The notes under the pieces are model-generated. The model saw only the letters and a program-made list of their open reading frames with translations, was not told where the DNA came from and ran no database searches. DNA of 8,555 bases, taken from positions 1-8,555 of the forward strand of contig JABGUA010000032.1 of assembly GCA_018646825.1 (NCBI GenBank), read 5' to 3'. This document shows, piece by piece, positions 1 through 7,109 of the stretch. Made by a program: the position numbers and the translations under genes. Within the stretch, counting starts at the first letter, position 1. Every line of letters begins with the position of its first letter. This DNA is from Piscirickettsiaceae bacterium (GTDB lineage Bacteria > Pseudomonadota > Gammaproteobacteria > Nitrosococcales > Methylophagaceae).

Positions 1-600
1 ACCACCCAGCGCGCGCGTTCTAAAACGACGTTCATAAAACAGATACAGTAAAGCAGTAATCACTGAAAATAAGATAAAGACTTCGTATAAGTTACTAACT
101 GGGACATGGCCCACGTCATGGCTAATCAGATAAGACTCTCTCCAGCGAACCATCAAGCCGACCATACCCATCGTCGTGGCAGCCCATGTCATCGCTGAGC
201 CGACTTTTTCTATAAAAGATGACCTAGCAAACAAGCCAATGAAATAAGCTACCGTTGCCATCACATATAAGGCGCTCATCCACATAATTGCCGATTGGCT
301 AGCCAGCAAGTAATTCAAGAAAAAGTTACTCTCTGCCGCGGCCAGATTATCGCCGTAGAGTTGTATCGCAATCAGACTTAAACCTGTAACCGCTGCAATA
401 TACACTCTAAAACCAGGCCAGTTTTGGCCCAATAAAGCCAATGAAACGGCCGAAAATATAACAATGCCTATTTCATAGACATCAAATACATGGCCATACA
501 TCGAAAATAGTAAACCCGCAGCTAGCGCCATCAACAGCCACCAAGACCACTGAATCGCTGGTGAACTGCTCTCTTTATTCAGAATTGTTGTTGTTGTCAT
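1..600 (-). CDS. ccsB: Cytochrome c synthase subunit CcsA/ResC (annotated CcsB), N-terminal half, cut by window edge
   Basis: With ResB this integral membrane protein forms the System II cytochrome c synthase, which exports heme and attaches it to CxxCH motifs in the periplasm. The frame is open for 200 codons from the ATG at 600-598 to the left edge without a stop; the family usually has about 390 residues, so the C-terminal half, including the tryptophan-rich WWD heme-binding loop, lies outside. Visible are hydrophobic segments near residues 18-36, 40-58, 64-80, 97-124 and 131-149. The family signature GHVPVSNLYE follows at 164-173, and another membrane segment runs from about 173 to 190. 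The start is preceded by a purine-rich AGAAGAGAGAG on the minus strand. It lies 50 bases after the resB stop, so the two are very probably co-transcribed. Naming is confusing: CcsA, ResC and 'CcsB' are all used for this subunit. Identity is confident. Confidence 0.93.
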   Translation of the reverse strand, partial: MTTTTILNKESSSPAIQWSWWLLMALAAGLLFSMYGHVFDVYEIGIVIFSAVSLALLGQNWPGFRVYIAAVTGLSLIAIQLYGDNLAAAESNFFLNYLLASQSAIMWMSALYVMATVAYFIGLFARSSFIEKVGSAMTWAATTMGMVGLMVRWRESYLISHDVGHVPVSNLYEVFILFSVITALLYLFYERRFRTRALGG

Positions 601-650
601 ACTCTCTCTTCTAAATCTAAACTTAGGTCAAACATTCATGGTTAAGAACA

Positions 651-2657
651 TTATTGCGAACTAGAGTTCCCCGACTCCTGTCTCAGCTTTTCACGCATCT
701 GATCAAAAAACATATCAAAATCACGTGGATTACGATTACTCATCCCAGCCAAGATTATCTCACTTTCATCATCCTTTTGTTTTATCAATGCCCAGAACCG
801 ACGCTGAGGCAAATAAAACAAAATAAACACACCTATAATCAGTAAAGTGCAACCAACATACACTGTCACCTTACCAGGAGCTTTAGCAATTTGAAGTCCA
901 CTTGCCTGGACATGATCATAATTCTTCAGCGACAGATAAACTGGCGATCCATAGCGAGATAAGCTACCAATCGCATCCGCTGCATCTTGCAAAAATAGCA
1001 ACTCCGCTTCAGTCACTGGGCTAGTTTGATCCCTATCCATAAAGTACAGTCGGGCTAACATCTCGCGCAACATACTCAAATAAGCCGGCCCTAATTTTTC
1101 GCGCTGTCCTTCAGGTAACGTAGTTTCAATAAAATTACTGACCTCGGTAAAACCGCCACGAATAAACATCGTCACCAAGGTGCGCAATGTTTCTTGCAAA
1201 CTGGCTCGCAAGCGTGGACTGTCGGTCTCAGACATCTGCGTCAACGTTTCCAACATCATTTGTTGGGAAACAACTTCGATTGCATCTGCATCACGTAAAC
1301 GTTGCAAGAATCGATTAAATTCTTTCAGGCTACCCTGCCGATCAACAGGAATATACAAATAACCAAACTCTTCTGCTGGACTTGAACGCACCCCACTTAA
1401 GAAAAAGGGCCTACCTTCGCGCATCACAGGCACCATATAATTCACATATTCTTTTGCTTCTCCCGTCGGAGAACGAAGCTTAAAGCCAAAACTAGGACCA
1501 AAATTCCTTACGTTTTTAGGATCTTCTTCTGTCGGATCAGGATTAATGTTAAACGGTCTAAAAGAATCCAACTCCAAACGAAGCTGTTTGTCACCCCATG
1601 TCATTTGACGCTTTTCAAATACTTTCCCTTCGAATTTTTCGGGCTCAGCACCAGCCCTCTCATCCAAAGGCCAAGCTTCCATCGTCAAGCCCGATCCGCC
1701 ATCAGCAAAACTCGACTGATAAATTGCATAACCTTTATGTATCAAGGGATGATTAACAGAAATGGTCGTTTTAATCGGCTCTGGTAACGTATCATCAAAT
1801 AACACCAAATCTGTTTCAAAAGACTTTGGCTGGCCAGTAGCATAATGCTCAATCCGAAAGTCATCGACTTTCAATGTGAAAGGGAGTTCCTGCACTAAAT
1901 AGCCATCTCTTAATGGTAAAAACACCACATTTGCTACCCGTCCTTCAGGAATCTGAATACTGCCCCTAAACGCTTGATTACCCGGTGTTAAGCGACTTTC
2001 TTTCGGCACATCATTTGACGCTAAATCACGCGTTTCAACCTTAAGGTCACCTTGCCATTCCGCAAACTTAATTCGCAAGTTACTATCTAACATCCCACCA
2101 ATACAAATAACGATGATTGCAAGATGTGTAAACAGATACCCCAAGCGGTTCAAGCCACCTTTCATGGCGGATAAGAGTATGCCCTCTGGCTTCTCCGTTT
2201 GCCTAACTCGAAATCCTGCGTCTGATAAGCCTGCTTGTATACGTGCTACAGCTTGGTCAGGCTTTAAAGCCACCGACCATTGATCATTATGGTGCATCAC
2301 CCGCAAAGACTTTTCACGTATCTGCGTCCGCATTTGCCACATATCTTTCATCATGGTCGGCGCATTACGCGTTACACACACGGATGTAGACACAACCAAT
2401 AATGTCAAAATAGCCAAAAACCACAATGCACTATAAACATCATAAAGGCCGGCAGTTTCAAACACATCAAACCAAAATGGCCCAAATCTAATGACATAGT
2501 CAGCATAAGGCTGATTCTGTTGCAATACTGTGCCAATCACTGATGCAACGGCTAGCACCAATAACAGAGTAATCGCAAGATCCATAGACCCTAGCAATAA
2601 GAATAGGCGCCGACCAAAAGGTTGGCGTGGTTTAGGTGGAACGTTAACGTCAGACAT
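651..2657 (-). CDS. resB: Cytochrome c biogenesis protein ResB/Ccs1 (System II)
   Basis: This is the second half of the System II cytochrome c synthase. It is thought to help carry heme across the inner membrane and present reduced apocytochrome in the periplasm. From the ATG at 2657 it has 668 residues, normal for the long proteobacterial form. The family N-terminus LLGSMDLAI...GTVLQQNQP covers about 21-50. Membrane segments lie near 18-44, 77-96, 171-190 and 597-616, with a large periplasmic region between the last two and a charged cytoplasmic tail of about 50 residues. His178 in the third segment is a candidate transmembrane heme ligand by analogy with the family. The frame extends three codons upstream to a TTG at 2666. 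I prefer the ATG, but neither start has a clear Shine-Dalgarno sequence, which suggests modest or coupled translation. It sits 92 bases behind the cytochrome c4 stop and 50 bases before ccsB. Confidence 0.95.
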   Translation of the reverse strand: MSDVNVPPKPRQPFGRRLFLLLGSMDLAITLLLVLAVASVIGTVLQQNQPYADYVIRFGPFWFDVFETAGLYDVYSALWFLAILTLLVVSTSVCVTRNAPTMMKDMWQMRTQIREKSLRVMHHNDQWSVALKPDQAVARIQAGLSDAGFRVRQTEKPEGILLSAMKGGLNRLGYLFTHLAIIVICIGGMLDSNLRIKFAEWQGDLKVETRDLASNDVPKESRLTPGNQAFRGSIQIPEGRVANVVFLPLRDGYLVQELPFTLKVDDFRIEHYATGQPKSFETDLVLFDDTLPEPIKTTISVNHPLIHKGYAIYQSSFADGGSGLTMEAWPLDERAGAEPEKFEGKVFEKRQMTWGDKQLRLELDSFRPFNINPDPTEEDPKNVRNFGPSFGFKLRSPTGEAKEYVNYMVPVMREGRPFFLSGVRSSPAEEFGYLYIPVDRQGSLKEFNRFLQRLRDADAIEVVSQQMMLETLTQMSETDSPRLRASLQETLRTLVTMFIRGGFTEVSNFIETTLPEGQREKLGPAYLSMLREMLARLYFMDRDQTSPVTEAELLFLQDAADAIGSLSRYGSPVYLSLKNYDHVQASGLQIAKAPGKVTVYVGCTLLIIGVFILFYLPQRRFWALIKQKDDESEIILAGMSNRNPRDFDMFFDQMREKLRQESGNSSSQ

Positions 2658-2704
2658 AAGAAACAAAAAACCGGTTGAAAATCGACATACTCGACTGAAT
2701 AGAA

Positions 2705-2735
2705 AAGATCTGACCCCTTAAAGTTGCACGATCTT
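2705..2735. repeat. Short inverted repeat in the cytochrome c4-resB gap, possible RAYT/IS200-type relic
   Basis: AAGATC at 2705-2710 and GATCTT at 2730-2735 are perfect inverted copies separated by 19 bases. On the minus strand, in the direction of transcription, the interior reads ...TTTAAGGGGTCAGATCTT. A GGGGTCAGA core of this kind is, from memory, common in repeats next to REP-associated tyrosine transposases and IS200-like elements in proteobacteria. No transposase is present here. There is no T-run after the repeat in either direction, so it is not a standard terminator. It could equally be chance. Confidence 0.3.
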
Positions 2736-2749
2736 CAATTAATTATTAT

Positions 2750-3355
2750 TTAATGCAATCCTGAAATATAAGCACTGACAGCTTGTCGCTCAGCCTTAGA
2801 CATTTTTGCAGCAATATCACGCATCATACCGTTCATATCGTTATGGCGGGTTCCATTGGCAAAATCTGCTAGCTGCGCTTCAGTGTACGCAATGTGTTGG
2901 CCAGATAATGACGGCCATTTAGCGGCAGGAATACCGGCACCACTTGGGCCATGACACGCCATACAGGCAGGAACACCCGTCTCTTTGTTACCACCACGAT
3001 ACAATTTTTGGCCCTGCTCAAGCAAAACATCTGATACTGCACCTGGCGTATGGCTTGTTGAGGCAAAATAAGCCGCCATATCAGCCATATCCTGCTCACT
3101 CAAATCAGAAACAATGCCCGCCATAAAAATACCTTCGCGTGCACCAGAAGCAAAATCCATTAGCTGTTTAAACAAATAGCCTTCACCTTGGCCTGCTAGT
3201 TTAGGAAACATCGGCTTCGTACTATTGCCTCCGGGACCATGGCATTCAATACAATCAACTGACTTCACCTGCCCAGCATCAATATCACCCGCAGCCATTG
3301 CAGGTAAAGCAATAGCAACATAGCTTAAGATAATTGCCTTGCACCATTTTTTCAT
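2750..3355 (-). CDS. Cytochrome c4, periplasmic di-heme electron carrier
   Basis: This is a soluble or loosely membrane-attached di-heme cytochrome that passes electrons from the bc1 complex toward terminal oxidases. From the ATG at 3355 it has 201 residues. A Sec signal peptide covers about 1-21 (MKKW, hydrophobic core, then PAMAA before GDIDAG). Two cytochrome c domains follow, with heme sites CIECH at 35-39 and CMACH at 131-135. Likely axial methionines are Met78 (IFMAG) in the first domain and Met177 or Met178 (NGMMRDIA) in the second. Both domains share the helix pattern typical of the duplicated c4 fold. The frame extends to a GTG at 3367, but the ATG places the lysines at the signal-peptide start and has a weak GGAAA upstream. 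It is the first gene of the minus-strand block with resB and ccsB, so the operon would encode both a heme substrate and its maturation enzyme. Confidence 0.93.
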   Translation of the reverse strand: MKKWCKAIILSYVAIALPAMAAGDIDAGQVKSVDCIECHGPGGNSTKPMFPKLAGQGEGYLFKQLMDFASGAREGIFMAGIVSDLSEQDMADMAAYFASTSHTPGAVSDVLLEQGQKLYRGGNKETGVPACMACHGPSGAGIPAAKWPSLSGQHIAYTEAQLADFANGTRHNDMNGMMRDIAAKMSKAERQAVSAYISGLH

Positions 3356-3556
3356 TGTGATTTCCACATATTATTTTAATAGACCAATCAGTCGCTATCC
3401 TACCCTGATTAGGGCATTTTTGCACCCAAAACAGCACAGTCCTACACCAATTACTCCCCTAGACGTGACAAATAACTGAAAATAAAAGCAGGAAAAAAAC
3501 AGTCGACGTGTCTCACAGTGTAAAATACGCCAAAACAAAACAATTAAAGGTTTTTC
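3356..3556. other. Divergent intergenic region between cytochrome c4 and engB
   Basis: This 201-base spacer must hold the start signals for both divergent units. On the plus strand TAAAAT at 3521-3526 is a plausible -10 box for engB, but no good -35 box lies at the right distance. On the minus strand no convincing sigma70 promoter stands out for the cytochrome operon, although AT-rich stretches near 3361-3380 could serve. A small imperfect palindrome, CCCTGATTAGGG, lies at 3403-3414. I see no small ORF or RNA gene. Confidence 0.5.
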
Positions 3557-4168
3557 ATGGTTAACCTATACCGCCAAGCGCACTACACGATTAGTGCAAC
3601 CCAATTATCAGAGCTACCGGCTGACAATGGTATTGAAGTCGCTTTTGCGGGTCGTTCTAATGCAGGTAAATCCAGTGCCATCAATACCATTACAGAGCAG
3701 AAATCATTAGCCCGTATTAGTAAAACACCTGGCAGGACTCAAATGATTAACTTCTTCAATATTGATGATATTAATAGCCTTGTCGATCTACCCGGTTATG
3801 GCTATGCCAAAGTGCCAGAAAAAGTAAAAATTCGCTGGCAGCAAACCCTCGGAAAGTACCTTGAAACACGTAAAGCTTTAAAAGGTCTGATGCTAATGAT
3901 GGATATTAGACACCCGCTGAAAGAATTTGACTTACAAATGATCAAGTGGGCAAATAATGCTGATCTTCCTGTCCATATCCTGCTAACAAAATCGGACAAG
4001 CTCAAAAGTGGTGCAGCAAAAACAAGCTTATTACAAGTCTCTGACGCACTAAAAAAGCAACAGCTTTCTGCCAGTGTACAATTGTTTTCATCCCTAAATA
4101 AACAAGGTAAAGAACAAGCTATCGAACAACTTGATCTTTGGTTTTCTCTTAGCACTGAAAACGATTAA
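3557..4168 (+). CDS. engB: Ribosome biogenesis GTPase YsxC/EngB (YihA)
   Basis: This is a TRAFAC-class GTPase of the cytoplasm that acts in late assembly of the large ribosomal subunit and is essential in several bacteria. The protein has 203 residues, the usual length. All G motifs are visible: G1 GRSNAGKS at 32-39, G2 Thr61 in KTPGRTQ, G3 DLPG at 77-80 followed by YGYAKVP, G4 TKSD at 144-147, and a G5-like SSL at 178-180. KTPGRTQ and DLPGYGYA are distinctive for this family against Era, Der and Obg. The ATG at 3557 has AAAGG at 3546-3550, six bases upstream, which fixes the start. It is divergent from cytochrome c4, a neighbourhood seen in many beta- and gammaproteobacteria. No clear terminator follows; the next gene has its own promoter in the 175-base gap. 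Confidence 0.97.
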   Translation: MVNLYRQAHYTISATQLSELPADNGIEVAFAGRSNAGKSSAINTITEQKSLARISKTPGRTQMINFFNIDDINSLVDLPGYGYAKVPEKVKIRWQQTLGKYLETRKALKGLMLMMDIRHPLKEFDLQMIKWANNADLPVHILLTKSDKLKSGAAKTSLLQVSDALKKQQLSASVQLFSSLNKQGKEQAIEQLDLWFSLSTEND

Positions 4169-4209
4169 AGACGCGAAAGCACTCCCGTTACCCTAGGGCC
4201 AATAAGCCT

Positions 4210-4233
4210 ATTATAGAGAGTATTTGCTATAAT
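4210..4233 (+). promoter_or_regulatory. Extended -10 promoter for glgP, overlapped by a 7-bp inverted repeat
   Basis: TGCTATAAT at 4225-4233 is a perfect extended -10 element (TG, one base, then consensus TATAAT at 4228-4233). No good -35 box is present, as is typical when the TG extension substitutes for it. Transcription would start near 4240, leaving a leader of roughly 100 bases before the ATG at 4344. ATTATAG at 4210-4216 and CTATAAT at 4227-4233 are perfect inverted copies 10 bases apart, so an operator overlapping the -10 box is conceivable. AT-rich chance pairing is also possible. Confidence 0.6.
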
Positions 4234-4329
4234 CATCAGAAATTGAAATCATCTGCGCCTGACAATGATGTCTCTAAGCCAAAATAGCCGTGTCGCTATT
4301 AAATAAACCAGTAACCCGATTTAACTTTT

Positions 4330-4334
4330 GAGGT
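4330..4334 (+). promoter_or_regulatory. Ribosome binding site of glgP
   Basis: GAGGT lies nine bases before the ATG at 4344 and is the only strong Shine-Dalgarno match nearby. It supports that start over the internal Met at codon 23 (LGMDIK). Confidence 0.75.
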
Positions 4335-4343
4335 CTTTCTATT

Positions 4344-6848
4344 ATGTCACTTCGTTACACCTCTACACTGACACTTAAACCAGAACTGCATGACACTCCT
4401 AAATTAGGTATGGACATCAAATCCCTAGAACGTGACTTTAAAAACTATTACAGCAATCACCTTGCTCAGGACAAAAGCCGCGCTTCCGGCCATTACTTAT
4501 ATTCTTCACTCGCTTTCACTATCCGCGACCGTTTATTTGAGCGAATGAAACACACCCAACATACTTATGCCGAAACCGAGTGTAAGCAAGCCTATTATTT
4601 ATCCATGGAATTCTTAATGGGCCGTGCCATGGGCAACGCTGCGCTAAACTTAGGATTAGAAGAAAATACCAAACGTGCCATGCATGATCTTGGTTTGGAC
4701 TTTGAAGAGCTAACAACACTTGAACATGACGCTGGACTAGGAAATGGTGGCTTAGGGCGCCTTGCAGCTTGTTTTATCGATAGCTGCGCCACTTTACAAT
4801 TGCCCGTCACCGGGTATGGAATTCGCTATGAATACGGCATGTTCCAACAAAGTATCAAAGATGGAAATCAAATTGAAATGCCAGACCATTGGCTCCGTGA
4901 TGGTAACCCTTGGGAATTAGAACGGCCAGAATTCACCCAACGAATCCCCTTTGGTGGTCACACTGAATTTCGCAAAGATAAGCAAGGACAAACGCATGTT
5001 CATTGGGTGAATACCAATGATGTCTTAGCCGTCCCTTATGACCTACCTATTCCCGGCTACAAAAATGGCACAGTCAATAAACTGCGCTTATGGAAAGCGA
5101 CAGCCACCGATGAGTTTAATTTAGAAGACTTTAATGCTGGATCTTATACCGATGCCGTTGCTGCTAAAAATGAAGCAGAAAACATCAGCATGGTGCTCTA
5201 TCCCAATGATGCCAGTGAAAATGGTAAAGAGTTGCGTTTACGCCAACAATATTTCCTTGCCTCCGCCAGTCTTCAAGATATCTTAAATACTTGGGTAAAC
5301 AACCACGGACAAAACTTCAAACATTTCGCTGACAAGAACTGCTTCCAATTAAATGATACTCACCCTACTGTCGCAGTAGCAGAACTCATGCGACTGCTGA
5401 TGGACGAACATCATCTAAATTGGGAGCAAGCATGGAAAATCACAACAAGCACCATGGCTTACACCAATCACACTCTCTTACCCGAAGCTTTAGAGCGTTG
5501 GGCAGTCAACATGTTTGCGCGTTTATTGCCAAGAATTCTAGAAATAATTTACGAAATAAATGCACGTTTCCTAAGTGAAGTAGCTAAAAAATGGCCCGGA
5601 GATAAACAAAGGCTCGCGCGCTTATCCATCATTGAAGAAGGCGGTCAACAGCAAGTCAGAATGGCCCACCTTGCCATTGTCGGTAGCTTCTCGGTGAATG
5701 GTGTCGCAGCACTGCATTCTGATTTATTACAAAAAGGCCTCTTCAACGACTTCTACCAGTTATGGCCACATAAATTCAATAACAAAACCAATGGTGTTAC
5801 CCAACGTCGTTGGTTAGCGTGGTGTAACCCAAAACTCGCCAACTTAATCAGCGACACTATCGGTGATGAGTGGATAACACAGCTTGATCAACTCAAAAAG
5901 CTTGAACCTTATGCGTCAGAACCCGCTTTTCAAGCAAAATGGCAGGCGACTAAGACGGCCAACAAACAACGCCTTGCTGAGCTCATTAAAGAAAGTTGTG
6001 GTGTCACTGTCTCACCCGATGCTCTCTTTGATATTCAAGTTAAAAGAATTCACGAATACAAACGCCAGTTATTAAACGTGCTTCATGTCATTCATCTTTA
6101 TGACCGTATTAAACGCAATGACACTGAAGGCCTTGTTAAAAGATGTGTTTTATTTGGTGGTAAAGCAGCGCCCGGCTACGCCATGGCAAAAGACATTATC
6201 AAACTCATTAACAATGTCGCTGATGTCATCAATAATGACCCCGCTGTAGGAGACTGGTTAAAAGTTATCTTTTTACCCAACTATCAAGTTTCCGCAATGG
6301 AAATAATTTGCCCTGCAGCTGACTTATCAGAACAAATTTCGACAGCTGGTAAAGAAGCCTCTGGTACCGGGAATATGAAATTCATGATGAATGGTGCTGT
6401 CACTATCGGCACGCTTGATGGTGCTAATATTGAAATAAGAGAAGAAGTCGGCAATGACAACTTCTTCTTGTTTGGACTAACTGAAGAAGAAGTAACAGCC
6501 CAACGTGAGCATTACAATCCGCATCAAATTATTGAACAAGATCCGGCTCTAAAACGGGTTGTCACATTACTAAAAGAAGGGTTCTTTAACGAAAAAGAAC
6601 CTAACCGCTTTGATAACGTTATCAACGCCTTTACCAGCCCACATGACCCATGGATGACCATTGCTGATTTTGCTAGCTTTGTCGAAGCACAAGAACAAGC
6701 AGCCCTATGCTATCAAGATAAAACGCGGTGGAATACCATGAGTATCTTAAACAGTGCCCGCAGTGGTAAGTTTTCAACTGATAGAACCATGACGGAATAC
6801 AATAAAGACATATGGCAACTTGAGCCAATAGCGCCTCAGCAAGACTAA
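4344..6848 (+). CDS. glgP: Glycogen/alpha-glucan phosphorylase
   Basis: This PLP-dependent GT35 enzyme cleaves alpha-1,4-glucan ends with phosphate to release glucose-1-phosphate in the cytoplasm. It has 834 residues, close to the usual 800-850, and aligns by eye end to end with bacterial and muscle phosphorylases. Key sites are visible: LGNGGLGRLAACF (glycine loop from Gly133), TNHT with catalytic His376, VKRIHEYKRQ with Lys567, Arg568 and Lys573, and EASGTGNMK with the PLP-binding Lys679. The N-terminus lacks the serine phosphorylation segment of the animal enzymes, as expected for a bacterial form. Two positions differ from what I recall as near-invariant: Ile398 in LLPRI (normally LLPRH) and Gln487 in VTQRRW (normally VTPRRW). 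No other glycogen gene is adjacent, so it is a single-gene unit between an extended -10 promoter and a strong hairpin. MalP-type maltodextrin specificity cannot be excluded. Confidence 0.96.
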   Translation: MSLRYTSTLTLKPELHDTPKLGMDIKSLERDFKNYYSNHLAQDKSRASGHYLYSSLAFTIRDRLFERMKHTQHTYAETECKQAYYLSMEFLMGRAMGNAALNLGLEENTKRAMHDLGLDFEELTTLEHDAGLGNGGLGRLAACFIDSCATLQLPVTGYGIRYEYGMFQQSIKDGNQIEMPDHWLRDGNPWELERPEFTQRIPFGGHTEFRKDKQGQTHVHWVNTNDVLAVPYDLPIPGYKNGTVNKLRLWKATATDEFNLEDFNAGSYTDAVAAKNEAENISMVLYPNDASENGKELRLRQQYFLASASLQDILNTWVNNHGQNFKHFADKNCFQLNDTHPTVAVAELMRLLMDEHHLNWEQAWKITTSTMAYTNHTLLPEALERWAVNMFARLLPRILEIIYEINARFLSEVAKKWPGDKQRLARLSIIEEGGQQQVRMAHLAIVGSFSVNGVAALHSDLLQKGLFNDFYQLWPHKFNNKTNGVTQRRWLAWCNPKLANLISDTIGDEWITQLDQLKKLEPYASEPAFQAKWQATKTANKQRLAELIKESCGVTVSPDALFDIQVKRIHEYKRQLLNVLHVIHLYDRIKRNDTEGLVKRCVLFGGKAAPGYAMAKDIIKLINNVADVINNDPAVGDWLKVIFLPNYQVSAMEIICPAADLSEQISTAGKEASGTGNMKFMMNGAVTIGTLDGANIEIREEVGNDNFFLFGLTEEEVTAQREHYNPHQIIEQDPALKRVVTLLKEGFFNEKEPNRFDNVINAFTSPHDPWMTIADFASFVEAQEQAALCYQDKTRWNTMSILNSARSGKFSTDRTMTEYNKDIWQLEPIAPQQD

Positions 6849-6866
6849 TTGCCCACTAAGTTTAAG

Positions 6867-6897
6867 CATTCTCTTATTCATAATGAATAAGAGAATG
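6867..6897 (+). terminator. 14-bp perfect hairpin after glgP, probable terminator or 3'-end stabiliser
   Basis: CATTCTCTTATTCA at 6867-6880 pairs perfectly with TGAATAAGAGAATG at 6884-6897 around a three-base TAA loop, starting 18 bases after the glgP stop. The stem is AT-rich and is followed by TAATTAAATTT rather than a clean T-run, so it is not a canonical intrinsic terminator. It may still end or protect the glgP transcript. Confidence 0.6.
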
Positions 6898-6940
6898 TAA
6901 TTAAATTTGGCTATTGCTAGTCGCTGACAAGATGAATCCG

Positions 6941-6946
6941 TATAAT
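6941..6946 (+). promoter_or_regulatory. -10 box of the tRNA-Arg promoter
   Basis: A consensus TATAAT lies 32 bases before the mature tRNA 5' end. TTGCTA at 6914-6919 resembles a -35 box but is 21 bases away, longer than the ideal 16-18, so the -35 element is uncertain. The bases after the -10 box are AT-rich, not the GC-rich discriminator typical of stringently controlled stable-RNA promoters. Confidence 0.55.
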
Positions 6947-6978
6947 CTATAGCTTAAGTCAATATTAAAACGCATCAC

Positions 6979-7055
6979 GCGCCTGTAGCTCAGTTGGATA
7001 GAGTACCAGTTTCCGAAACTGGGGGTCACAGGTTCGATTCCTGTCAGGCGCACCA
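6979..7055 (+). tRNA. tRNA-Arg, anticodon CCG
   Basis: The 77-base gene folds as a complete cloverleaf. The acceptor stem GCGCCTG pairs with CAGGCGC. The D-arm is GCTC/GAGT with loop AGTTGGATA. The anticodon stem CCAGT/ACTGG encloses TTCCGAA, giving anticodon CCG at 7013-7015, which reads the arginine codon CGG. The variable loop is GGGTC, and the T-arm ACAGG/CCTGT has loop TTCGATT. The discriminator A and a genome-encoded CCA finish the gene. It stands alone, between glgP and the convergent oxidoreductase gene. No integrase or duplicated 3' end is seen, so there is no sign that it serves as an integration site. Confidence 0.97.
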
Positions 7056-7081
7056 ATCTAATGTCTTCGCTCCTACATCAC

Positions 7082-7101
7082 AAAAGACCCTACGTGAGGG
7101 T
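7082..7101 (-). terminator. Weak candidate terminator for the renalase-like gene
   Basis: ACCCT at 7087-7091 and AGGGT at 7097-7101 form a 5-bp stem with a five-base loop. On the minus strand the hairpin begins 8 bases after the oxidoreductase stop and is followed by CTTTTG. The stem and T-run are both short, so this is a weak candidate. On the plus strand, no T-run follows it for the tRNA transcript. Confidence 0.35.
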
Positions 7102-7109
7102 TCCAGTAA

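Noticed and set aside
587..600. Trinucleotide repeat (ACA)4 at the start of ccsB as a possible phase-variable tract
   Set aside because: Only four units, and slippage by whole triplets would just add or remove Thr without shifting the frame.
654..845. Plus-strand open frame of 63 codons inside resB
   Set aside because: It is antisense to a confidently identified gene, has no recognisable domain and is explained by the resB frame.
2869..3126. Small open frames on both strands over cytochrome c4
   Set aside because: They overlap the two CxxCH motifs of the cytochrome in other frames and show no protein-like features of their own.
3403..3414. CCCTGATTAGGG palindrome upstream of cytochrome c4 as an operator
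   Set aside because: Only four bases pair cleanly on each side, and it matches no regulator site I can name.
3802..4155. Minus-strand open frame of 117 codons within engB
   Set aside because: The engB frame carries every GTPase motif; this frame is low-complexity, Cys/Ser-rich shadow coding.
4169..4209. Possible terminator directly after engB
   Set aside because: The CCTAGG and GGGCC...GCC stretches form only very short, imperfect pairings with no T-run.
4519..4810. Minus-strand frames of 66 and 71 codons within glgP
   Set aside because: They are antisense to the conserved phosphorylase N-terminal domain and have no supporting motif or ribosome binding site.
6979..7055. tRNA-Arg as an attachment site for an integrated element
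   Set aside because: No integrase, no repeat of the tRNA 3' end and no foreign-looking genes follow; the next gene is a normal oxidoreductase.
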